Source of the DNA: Anodontia alba
Taxonomy: Eukaryota; Mollusca; Bivalvia; Lucinida; Lucinidae
Reading direction: 5' to 3'
NCBI GenBank assembly: GCA_964016985.1
Contig: OZ024826.1
Span: 70,400,768 to 70,464,767 of the forward strand
DNA length: 64,000 nucleotides
The translations under genes and the position numbers were made by a program. Shown here piece after piece: positions 55,550 to 64,000 of the stretch. Positions within the stretch are counted from its first letter, which is position 1, and each line of letters opens with the position of its first letter. The notes below the pieces were generated by a model. The model searched no databases and had not been told where the DNA came from. It was given only the letters and a program-made list of their open reading frames with translations.

Positions 55550-56880
55550 GCAAGAAGCGGCCCAATTTTAATCTTGGAGGAAGCACACACATCCCGTAGA
55601 GATTTTTCTTCGTAAAGACAGCATCCCTTTGCAACGCAATGGGCCGTTACTCTGCCAGACACTGTTAAAAGTCCAATATAGAATTAACATGATTACCTCT
55701 GAATAAACGCATCAACAACAATGTGCATCATTTGGGCTAAGGTCTGTTCCAAAGGTTATGGATACATTTATATGGATTTTGATTTCGATATCAGGACGTT
55801 TCGTTTTTTAAGTACATGGGGCTTGAACAAGACCCACTAAGCACTACTTCCAAATATGCGACATCCTTGCGTTAACAAGGCTATGTAATGTGTACCCTGT
55901 GTTCCCTAGTATCATTTAGTATAAACAGGGGGTAATCTAGATTAGTATATGGATGTTCAGAGTTTAACAGATATCAAGCAATTTGTTTGTTACCTGTAGC
56001 AACTCATTTGGCTGCATAACTCTGCCTTAATCTGTTTAAGAACTAGAATCTTCATAATTTCTCATATTATATGGTGAAAATGCAATGGCTTACATAGGCT
56101 TGTATAAGAAGGGTATCAATATAGATATATTTTCCTATTTCTCAGAATACCAAGCTGACTACAACGAGTCGGCATACCAGAAGACACTTTACTTTTGCAT
56201 CGTTGGTTTGAGCTACATACTGGCCAAACCTTTGCAACTAAAAAGCACTTCCCCCGCAACCAATTGTGGATAAGAAACCGTTTTCAATAATTATGCACGA
56301 TGCATAAAATGGTACCTATTTCTCTTTCTATCTTTGGAGTTCTTGAGGTAATAGACTTCTCTAGCATTCTCTGACTGATTGCTATCATCGTGTCATTATA
56401 AATATTATGTAAAAAAGTAGAGAAGACGTTCGACAAGAGCCACAATCACAGAACATAGCCTACCATTGACACCAAGGGGAACTAACACTGGCAGACAAAA
56501 CACATGCCACAAACCAAAGAAAATCAAAGCAACCAAACAAGGCTATCACAATGCCAGATAGGATCCATCAAACACAACACTTAGACAATGGACAAGCAAA
56601 TTAAGAAAAAGCCCCGCAACGAGCAGCCACAAGGTTGTCCATCTCAATCAATAAACAAACTTTCTTTGCTTCCATTAGTGTACGAGTGTGCAACGTTAAT
56701 TTTATTTATCGAATCAAAGTAAATGTAAGTGGATTGAAATATCAAACAAGCGCTTTTCTCACTATCGGCGCTCTCTAAAATTATTTACACAATTTTCTTG
56801 CACTATTCAAAACAGTAATCACTTTAGTCTTAGTCTTAATCGATAGCGGATAGTTTCCATCTTAACTGTACTAGTCTATT
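55550..56880. other. BEL interior without recognisable domains
   Basis: Integrase would be expected between RNase H and the 3' LTR, but I see no HHCC or DDE pattern. The A/C-rich stretch at about 56410-56690 resembles, only weakly, members of the C-tract/core family (GAGCCACAATCACA) and may be an insertion. Confidence 0.45.
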
Positions 56881-56919
56881 AGAACACAAGTATGCACGTG
56901 CTGTTGCCAGGACAGCGAT

Positions 56920-57680
56920 GTTGTTTGCCAGGCGTGAAAATGAAAATTCACCTCGAGGATATTATGATCACGTTTCATCTGATGATGATATTTTGGATAT
57001 TATATATGAACAGACGGAAGAGAATGTCATTAAATCCTTTGACGTGATAAATGATTTTGACATTAGTTAGTTAGGTTCTTCCAATGCTTATTTATGTTTT
57101 TCTGAGTATGGTGACGACGCTAGTTGTGAAAACGACAGTGTCGACAGTCATGTCGACGCCGGTCATAAATACGTCAGCTTCAGTGATGTCAACTTCTTTC
57201 AGGATAACGTCACTGACAACAGTTATAAGAACGTCAGTCAGGAAACCCATCAGATACTGATGTCAACGTCCGTCAGGAAAACATCAGTCATAGTAGTGAT
57301 GACGGTGTCAGTGAAAATGTCAGTGACATTAGCAACATCATCGTCAGTCAGGAAACTGTCAGAGCATATACTGATGTCAACTTGAGTCAGGAAAACATCA
57401 GATTCTATTGTGATGTTGGTGTCAGTCATGAAAATGTCTGTGGCAGTAGTGATATTGATGTCTGTTGATGCCAATATTAGTGTTAACGTCAGTCAAGAAA
57501 ACTTCAGTGTTAATAGTGAGGACATTTTCAGTGATGTCGGCGTCAGTCAAGATTACGTTAGTGTTGACATTGACATCACTAATAGTCAGGAAATTTATTG
57601 TGATGTCAACATCATTGAAGACATCAGTGATTGTGACGTCAATCTTAGTGATTTAAATAGTAACCAGTATGACGATTAAA
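56920..57680 (+). pseudogene. Broken acidic frame with Ser/Asp/Val-rich peptide repeats
   Basis: A frame starting at the ATG near 56920 reads an acidic segment (SSDDDILDIIYEQTEENV) to a stop, continues past it and then enters a repeat region in which SDVNVSQEN-, SQENIS- and SDDGVSENVSD-like units alternate through at least two frameshifts up to 57677. DNA units of roughly 24-36 bp (GATGTCAACGTCAGTCAGGA type) underlie this. It lies where an extra frame would sit between pol and the 3' LTR, about 110 bp before a MITE. No function is assigned and no homologue is recognised. Confidence 0.5.
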
Positions 57681-57793
57681 GTGAATGCGATACTAGTGTT
57701 AACGAAACTCTGGATTCTGATGACGAAAACAAAAACGAAAGGCGAACTCTTAGAACTGAAGTTGAAGTCGGGACAAGAACTGGGATACGTTTA

Positions 57794-58050
57794 GGCGTAA
57801 AAAATAGTTGTGTGTTGGCTAACATGCTGAAAAAAATGGTCGGTAGGTAGGAAAAACTTTTTTTTTATTTTTTCTATTTTTTTCTCCAGAAAAGAAAGGG
57901 TCGGGCCTGTAAGTTTATGAAAATACAGTTTTTTTGTTGAGGGTCGGTGCTTTACTTTTTTATTTTGCATTTTTACAGATAAAAAATAGCAGATTCGTGT
58001 GTTTGAAACAGGGTCGGTCGGTAAAGCGGAAATACAGCTATTTTTACGCC
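57794..58050 (-). mobile_element. Second PIF/Harbinger-like MITE, 257 bp, TTA duplication
   Basis: Same family as 55289-55545 in opposite orientation, with the same ends GGCGTAAAA and flanks TTA at 57791-57793 and 58051-58053. The left arm has diverged (TAGTTGTGTGTTGGCTAACA). Same length as the first copy. Confidence 0.8.
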
Positions 58051-58294
58051 TTATACAACTTACAAAGGAGAGGAGCCATTAGTTTCTACCGTAAAATATG
58101 AAGATGATTATCGTTGCTATCCTACGAAAAATTGACTACTATATGTACTCTGTGAGATATATTAATACATACTAATATTTGTTTTCGTTGATTTCCATAC
58201 ATGTAAAAGAACAACTTTACTTGCTGATACGTATTTATGGACGTTATGTGTACCTTCTTTATGTCAAACTACTTCTTCGACTGCCTTTGGGGAA

Positions 58295-58718
58295 TGTCAC
58301 GAAGATTGCGCTGAACTACGAACTATACATGTTTTCTATAAATGTTGCTCCGGTTAAATGTACTTAGTTTAATACTTTCTGTAATTTGATTCTGTATTGC
58401 ACTACTCCGTTTGGCTTTACTATACAACACTATTCGTAATACTCCGCCAGCTCATGAGTTGCAAGGAATATATTATGTTTCTGAATTTCATGGGTGCTGT
58501 AGGCTTCACGTCGGTTTGTTTGAAATCATTGTAGTATAAATAGATACCTAATGTGTAGTCGAGGGAAGTTCATGTTACAATAAAATGAAATTCAGTCAGA
58601 AAGTGACGTTATTTCTTTATGAATTGGAAACTCTAAAAGAAGTATTCAATGTGGTCCGAGCTCGGAAACTACAAACAAAACGTAAAACATCGGGGCAAGC
58701 GAACCGTTCCTCACCACA
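58295..58718 (+). repeat. BEL/Pao 3' LTR
   Basis: Starts TGTCACGAAGATTGCG and ends GTTCCTCACCACA, aligned with the 5' LTR. The preceding CCTTTGGGGAA is only a weak polypurine tract. Confidence 0.88.
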
Positions 58719-59335
58719 ATCTGTTAGAGCTGTAACTCAGAGTATAGTAGGATGACGATGTACAATAATTCACATTATCTTAAGGTTACAGACATTAGTA
58801 GAATTATTGTAATTTAAATATTGCACTATATAATCTCCGTTATTTTTTAGCTCTCTCATCTGAAGTTTTCATGCGATAGAGCAGAAACTTGGGGCATTGT
58901 GAGACCATGGTATGGAGCAGTGCATATTACTAAGAAGTAACAGCCCGCCACTTTTTATAACAGTTATCGTCCTCAGATGTGCCTAATGTGTAGTCGAGGG
59001 AAGTTCATGTTATAATAAAATGAAATTCAGTCAGAAGGTGGCGTTATTTCTTTATGAGCGAACCGTTCCTCACCACAATCTATTAGAGCTGTAACTCAGA
59101 GTATAGTAAGATGACGATGTACAATAATTCACATTATCTTAAGGTTACAGACATTAGTAGAGCTATTGTAATTTAAATATTGCACTATATAATCTCCGTT
59201 ATTTTTAGCTCTCTCATCTAAAGTTTTCATACGATAGAGAAGAAACTTGGGGCATTGTGAGACCATGGTATGGAGCAGTGCATATTACTAAGAGGTAACA
59301 GCCCGCCACTTTTTATAACAGTTATCGTCCTCAGA
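58546..59335 (+). repeat. ~430-bp tandem duplication across the LTR/flank junction
   Basis: The segment from ACCTAATGTGTAGTCGAGGG (58546) through the LTR end into flanking DNA up to GTTATCGTCCTCAGA (58977) recurs from 58981 to 59335 with few differences. The second copy lacks about 75 bp between CTTTATGA and GCGAACCGTTCC. Shared flank includes AACTCAGAGTATAGTA and GGGGCATTGTGAGACCATGG. Confidence 0.9.
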
Positions 59336-59594
59336 ACTCCGTAAATACAGACATATTGCTATGCGATTTCGTAAATCAACATTGAATTAAGCCAGATTTC
59401 TTGAAATATAAAATTAAATGAAACAGGGTTTTTATTTAAAATTAACCAATATTTTGTCAGGGCTTTGCCTTAAGGATACAGTCTACAAATGTTTAACGCA
59501 GCTAACAAAGCCAATTCGTAGCAGTTAAAAGTGCATTACGAAGGTTAAAGTATTTTGTACGCCTAGATGCTTTGTCAAAATGAATTAGCTGAGA

Positions 59595-59600
59595 TTTCTC

Positions 59601-59641
<41 letters not shown>

Positions 59642-59674
59642 GTCTCTCTCTCTCTCTCTGTGTCTCTCTCTCTC
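59595..59674. repeat. (TC)n microsatellite with TCTG interruptions
   Basis: TC dinucleotides with regular TCTG variants. Confidence 0.95.
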
Positions 59675-59879
59675 ACGAGCTGGAGCTGGTTGCTACGTGA
59701 TTCTATGACCATGGAATACAAAGTAAATATGTGAACTCAAGAATTAATACAATCAGATCCACATCAAGCCCCCAACACCAAAGGGAAAGACAGACAAATA
59801 CAATTAAGCATCCACAAAATGAAAGTGGCAAGCAGAGATGGCGACTGTTATCCAAACGTCACTGAATATATTTTAAACT

Positions 59880-60255
59880 TAAACTTACTGCTTATGAAGA
59901 GTCTCAATAAAACCGAGACTCCCGTTTTCTTATCCGTAGTGTGTTCTTTGTTGCCAACGGCAATCTTTTTGACGTTTATTATACTATACCGCAGCTGGTT
60001 TTAGTGCCGTGTGGCGGCGATAGAACGTCTCCCCGTACATCACTATAGTGCAGATTATATTTTTTCCTTTGGGAGTATTGGGCCCATTGTGGTATATTTG
60101 AAAATGGAGTTCTGCTCATGTATACGCTAGAGGGCGTAAATAGTGTTGCAAACTTCATTACTGCTTATGAAGAGTCTCAATAAAACCGAGACTCCCGTTT
60201 CCTAATCCGTAGTGTGTTCTTTGTTTCCAAAGGCATTCTTCTTGACGTTTATTTT
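59880..60255 (+). repeat. Hairpin-bearing dispersed repeat, about 1.4 units
   Basis: A full unit lies between two GACGTTTATT motifs (about 59973 and 60242), a spacing of about 269 bp, preceded by a partial one. Both hairpins are perfect: GAGTCTC, nine bases AATAAAACC, GAGACTC. AATAAA within the loop is a polyadenylation-signal word. Confidence 0.85.
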
Positions 60256-60259
60256 ACAT

Positions 60260-60430
60260 AATTGTTAAAAGAAACACATTATAAATTGAAACACTACAAT
60301 TAACAAGAAGTACCACAATAAAAGTGCTGCCTTGAAACGGTCAATAATTACTGTGTGAATGTGTGGGGCGGGGGAATAGTGGTAAACACATATATTTGTT
60401 TGGTCCGTGTAGAGGTCTTCTAACTGATTC
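60260..60430 (-). repeat. C-tract/core family member joined to the Penelope-like 3' region
   Basis: GCTGCCTTGAAACGGTCAAT near 60328 is the inverse of the core, with GGGGCGGGGGAA and ACATATATTTGTTTGGTCCG after it. It runs on directly into the 3' region of the RT relic, so the core family may be the 3' end of that retroelement. Confidence 0.6.
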
Positions 60431-61745
60431 AAGAATCATTACGGGCAACGAATAAATCACAGATAAAGCCTATAATGAAGCAAAGCTGAGGACTCAACAG
60501 AAACAACGTGTTGAAACATTTGAAAATCCATGAGTTGGCCCACAACACCACTGGAATACTGGAGCAAAGAAAAACCACCAGTTGAACCCCGATGAGCCGG
60601 GAAAAAGACACAAAAAGTTCCGACACAGACCATCTAATGAATAGTTTTTAAGTCGGGGCCATCATAGACTCTGAACCCGGACCCATCGGTGTGCAATTAA
60701 AGAGGTCAGCAAAGTGATCGACCATGACTGGATTAACCGCTAAGCAAGCAGATTGTTTTATGACATAAAATGTTATACGCCATTTGTTTATAACATATGA
60801 CAATTTTACTAAAACGATCAGAAAAGTCAGGTTTTCCTACATTTTTTCTAAACTTATACACTAGGTCACCATAAAATTCAGGCTCCGATAGGCCTTGTAG
60901 CAGAAGTGTTTTAGTCCGGGTCGTATTTAGAGTCTAATTCGTAGTGTTGACGATAAAACTTAGAAAAAGCTTTCCTGAGTTTATGATACTGATACCCCTT
61001 TTGGAGAAATTTGGCAGTCTAAGTTTTGTTAAGTCAACCAAATGACAAGACACTCTTGCAAACCGAATAAGCTGAAATAGTTAAACATCATGACAGGGGA
61101 CACGAGGAACGTCGCCATCCAAAAACGCGAAATTAACGGTGTCAAAATCAAAATCATCGCGTTTGTCATAAACTTTAGATGAAACAAAACCCTTAGAAAT
61201 TTATAAATGAAAATCTAAAACTGTGGCTTCGGTATCAGTAGAATTTACTTTGCTCAACTGCATTTCAGTGGGATAAATTTGAATGGCCATTCCTTTAAAG
61301 TAAGGATTTTCACTATTCAAAAGATCGTCCAAATATCTGGAAGTTGACTGAAAAGCTTCAGTAATATAACAAAAACAAATCTGTTACAAGAGGAAAACAA
61401 TTAGTACCCATCGGCATTCCCACAATTTGTCTGAGTAACATAGTGCCAAATCTTATAAAACGGTTGTCTAAAAGGATGATAATGCTTTAACAAGACCAAA
61501 GTTAAAACCGTTCTTGGTTATCAGAAGTAAAGAATGCATTCCAATCATTACAAGCAAGATAAGGAGAGCCTTCCATTTGAAAAGTACTCTCAGTTTAGTC
61601 TGTAAGTTTTTCTTTGACTAAATTATAGGGCGAAGTTGTATAAAGCGCAGAAAAACCATACGTTGATCAACTGGACGCGCAAAATCCTCTTGACTTAAGT
61701 ATATTAAGTACCTCATCAGAATTTTTATTTCACCAAAACAAATTC
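60431..61745 (-). pseudogene. Decayed Penelope-like reverse transcriptase with 3' region
   Basis: Reading the minus strand from 61745 downward: an LYTT segment (ALYTTSPYNLVKEKL, near 61640) corresponding to the first catalytic block with its Asp region degraded; ACNDWNAFFTSDNQERF; VGMPMGTNC near 61415; a gap where the catalytic TDD-type box should be, leaving RYLDDLL near 61330; then VYDKRDDFDFDTVNFAF near 61150 and LIRFARVS near 61060; EFYGDLVYKFRK near 60880. It is a relative of the RT at 39237-41135 but a distinct subfamily, and holds many stops and deletions. About 48120-48425 is a fragment of the same 3' region. Confidence 0.8.
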
Positions 61746-61862
61746 CTGCCTGATCTTTCGCAAACCTTTACACAATATCTAATTGCATTAGTTTTAATAG
61801 CAGTTAAGCAAGAAGTTAATAATTTGTAAAGCTAAGAAGCTGTAAAGAAGCTTGAATTAGCG
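61746..61862 (+). repeat. Short dispersed repeat shared with 19890-19985
   Basis: CACAATATCTAATTGCATTA, GTTTTAATAGCAGTTAAG and AATAATTTGTAAAG recur in the same order. It borders the RT relic and might be more of the same retroelement. Confidence 0.55.
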
Positions 61863-63250
61863 ATAAACCTTGCTTTATATGTTTTTAATGAAGCTTAGGT
61901 AATCAATACATCGCAGGAAGCTTGTCTTGCTGTTCCTCAACATCAATAGAACACTTCAGGGCTAAATGGTTGCAGTGGCCAAAGACAACTGACTTCTCTT
62001 CTTTCGAAGTCCCTTTATAGGCCTAGGTGCCGCTGAGTTCTTGTTTCAGATAAACAACCTCATCGTTACGTGATTCTGAGCGATACTGTACAGGTCGTGT
62101 GCCGAGGTAAGCAGCTCTCTGTCTTGTGTACGAGATTCTCTGTGTGTGTCATGTTAAACAATACTCTATCTGGGCAATATGATTCTGGGTCGGTAGTGCC
62201 AAAGTAAACCATCTTGCTTTTCACCAGGCAGGTTGTTGCCTATTGCTGACGTAATTCTGCATCGAATCTTGCTACAGGTCTGAAGAGGAATCTTATTGAC
62301 TAGCCAAGATAATCTCACCATTTTCCGTATAGTGCCATATTAACCCTAAATACTGGAATATCTTAAACGCCTTACCATACTTGACCTAAATTTTAAACAG
62401 GTCTGTTGTGTTAGCTTTTGATGTGTCTGAAAACTGTTGGACTAAGTGGCAAACAATGTAGACACTGACCAGACGCCGCGCTCTGCGGTGTCTGATCTGA
62501 GTCTAGCTGTTAACTCAGAACTGTCTGTCCCAATACTTAGGGTGATTTTCCATTCAAACCTAGCTGCTGAAGCGGCTGACGCATTAGCAAAGGTTTAGTG
62601 ACGTTTTGCCAATCGTTAGTTATACCCAAACCGATTCAGTCGAAATCATTTTAGAGTGGCTGGTTCCTGCATCGTACATATTTCACGTTTGTACAGTTGC
62701 AATTAAAAGCATATCCTTGCGTCAGACATGGTAATTACAAAAAGCAAATAATTACACAAACGGTATTCTCTCATTTTCAGAGCATGTTTAGTCATGAAAT
62801 GTTGATTTGAGTTGATATAGGCGAACATTGCCAACCACTGTAAAAACAACTATTTTAACTCAGCAATTTCATTTCATTTTATTATATTGAAATGCTATCA
62901 ATACTGGTAGGCATTTTGTAGACGTTTTCTCAAATGATTTTTGTATTTTGAATTTCTTAACAAAATGGATAGCTTTATTTCGTAAAAAGTAATACCGATG
63001 AGATTTATCTAGACTCACTGAGCAACAACCGTTTTCAAATTGGAATGATTCGAATAAGCATATATGGACCCCGGTCACAAAGGCGAGTTGTGCAGCTCGA
63101 GCGTAATACGCATCTCCCGACTAATACGCTGGCGACATCTTTCGGAAAACCTATGCACCAAACTTTTTATTCTGTTCATTCGTTTTACCTAATAAATCGA
63201 ATATTACTATTTTCCCCATATTAAAAATGACAGCAAATTATGCAAAAATA
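61863..63250. other. No gene recognised
   Basis: Only short featureless open frames; nothing that I can support. Confidence 0.5.
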
Positions 63251-63254
63251 CAGA

Positions 63255-63545
63255 ACAAAGGTACGAGAAAAATCCAGTGAGTGCCACAATCACAAGCCGC
63301 AGCCCTTCCCAGACAAGAAAGAGGAAGAGGAAACAGACAAAACCAAACAAGCGCAACGTACAAAAAGCACTAAGATTAGCTCTCTCTTTCCCAAGCGAGG
63401 TAAGAGTAAGACTAACACCGGTATCACTGCCTAAGAACGGTCAGTAGAATAAACCAGCGGGGGTGGGGGTGGGGTGGGGAGGGGGGTTAAAGCACTTTTA
63501 CGGCCGGCCAACTTCACCCTGGGTCCCGATGCTACTACATAAAAA
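63255..63545 (-). repeat. C-tract/core family member
   Basis: GAGTGCCACAATCACAAGCC, GCAGCCCTTCCCAGACA, AGCACTAAGATTAGCTCTCT, the inverse core CCTAAGAACGGTCAGTAGAA and a G-rich run at 63458-63487 occur in order, followed by AACTTCACCCTGGGTCCCGATGC-like text. The right end matches 26560-26590. The G-run could form a quadruplex. Confidence 0.75.
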
Positions 63546-64000
63546 TTCGGTTCGCATAAAGGCTCCCAACTCAGTCAATAGTTTCTTTTGTTTAAATGCC
63601 TAAAACGTTCACAGTACTGTTGTTAAACATCAGCTATTAACCCAAACACATCAGAAATAGGTCTGGAAACTGACCCATTGTATATGTTGTTATTAAAACG
63701 ATCGAGATATCCTCCACAGAACTTCTTTATTGTTGACATTATAACTCTGTGACAGCAGTTTAGTAGTGATACTCCTTTCTCTTTCAATAAAGTTCTGATA
63801 CCTGGAGTAGGTTTTGACATAACGGACTAATTGTGAACGTTGAAGCTGGAAAATCAATGATGGGAAGTCGATTGAAGGCGAGCATTAAATTATCATTGCA
63901 AAAGGAGCAGTATCAATAAGGCCCGTTTTTGGACTCGAGCCGATTTTCATTTTAATCCTCTTAAATGATTCCTTGTGTATTGGGTTTATGTATGCAAACT
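63546..64000. other. No gene recognised
   Basis: Nothing that I can support. Confidence 0.45.

Larger units (their letters stand above)
49691..58718 (+). mobile_element. BEL/Pao-type LTR retrotransposon, 9.0 kb, decayed, with nested insertions
   Basis: Paired LTRs (49691-50135 and 58295-58718) start TGT and end CA. The left flank is ATCTA and the right flank ATCTG, one change from a 5-bp target duplication; a duplicated copy of the right junction at 59078-59082 reads ATCTA. Between the LTRs lie degenerate gag, protease, RT and RNase H segments in BEL/Pao order, all with stops. Later insertions are a hairpin-bearing repeat at 53843-54130 and two MITEs at 55289 and 57794. I could not find an integrase; it seems deleted or unrecognisable. 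The element cannot encode a functional product. Confidence 0.85.

Noticed and set aside
56410..56690. Full member of the C-tract/core family inside the BEL element
   Set aside because: Only GAGCCACAATCACA and base composition agree. Too little for a firm call.

Overview
The window is a gene-poor, AT-rich stretch of animal nuclear DNA built almost wholly from repeats. The repeat types (Tc1/mariner, BEL/Pao, Penelope-like reverse transcriptase, PIF/Harbinger-like MITEs, mollusc-style SINE tails with GATT-type ends, tandem-repeat-cored elements) point to a marine invertebrate, most likely a bivalve mollusc. That is inference from recognisable repeat texture; no host marker gene is present. I see no convincing host protein-coding gene, rRNA or functional tRNA gene.

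Layout. 1-5.3 kb: two clusters of a 260-270 bp hairpin-bearing repeat around a 69-bp tandem array. 6.1-10.5 kb: a ~154-bp satellite interrupted by a 1.47-kb element with 13-bp inverted ends and seven internal ~190-bp repeats, then a four-unit array of SINE-like monomers with tRNA-type box A and box B. 11.6-20 kb: more hairpin repeats, SINE pieces, microsatellites and a duplicated C-tract repeat. 20,371-21,858: a nearly intact Tc1-like DD34E transposon. 22.2-23.1 kb: a 41-bp minisatellite. 25,026-27,329: a mariner-type inverted-repeat shell filled with nested repeats. 30-36 kb: foldback repeats, SINE tails, 250-bp and 120-bp tandem arrays, and a Tc1 transposase fragment. 36.9-42.2 kb: an ~80-bp satellite hosting a 3.9-kb tandem-repeat-cored element that itself hosts a 2.1-kb, 5'-truncated Penelope-like RT insertion with an open 621-codon frame. 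44.9-48.4 kb: further dispersed repeat fragments. 49,691-58,718: a complete but decayed BEL/Pao LTR retrotransposon with paired LTRs, a target duplication, degenerate gag-protease-RT-RNase H and at least three later insertions. 60.3-61.7 kb: a decayed Penelope-like RT on the minus strand.

The layers give a relative chronology: the satellites and the BEL copy are old hosts; the hairpin repeat, the MITEs, the tandem-cored elements and the RT insertion came later; the Tc1 copy looks youngest among those with coding capacity. Three observations seem least conventional: the 260-270 bp repeat whose single monomer inserted in BEL pol carries terminal direct rather than inverted repeats; the tandem SINE-like array with a perfect 16-bp palindrome per unit; and a short C-tract plus ACTGACCGTTC core shared by about eight otherwise diverged dispersed sites.
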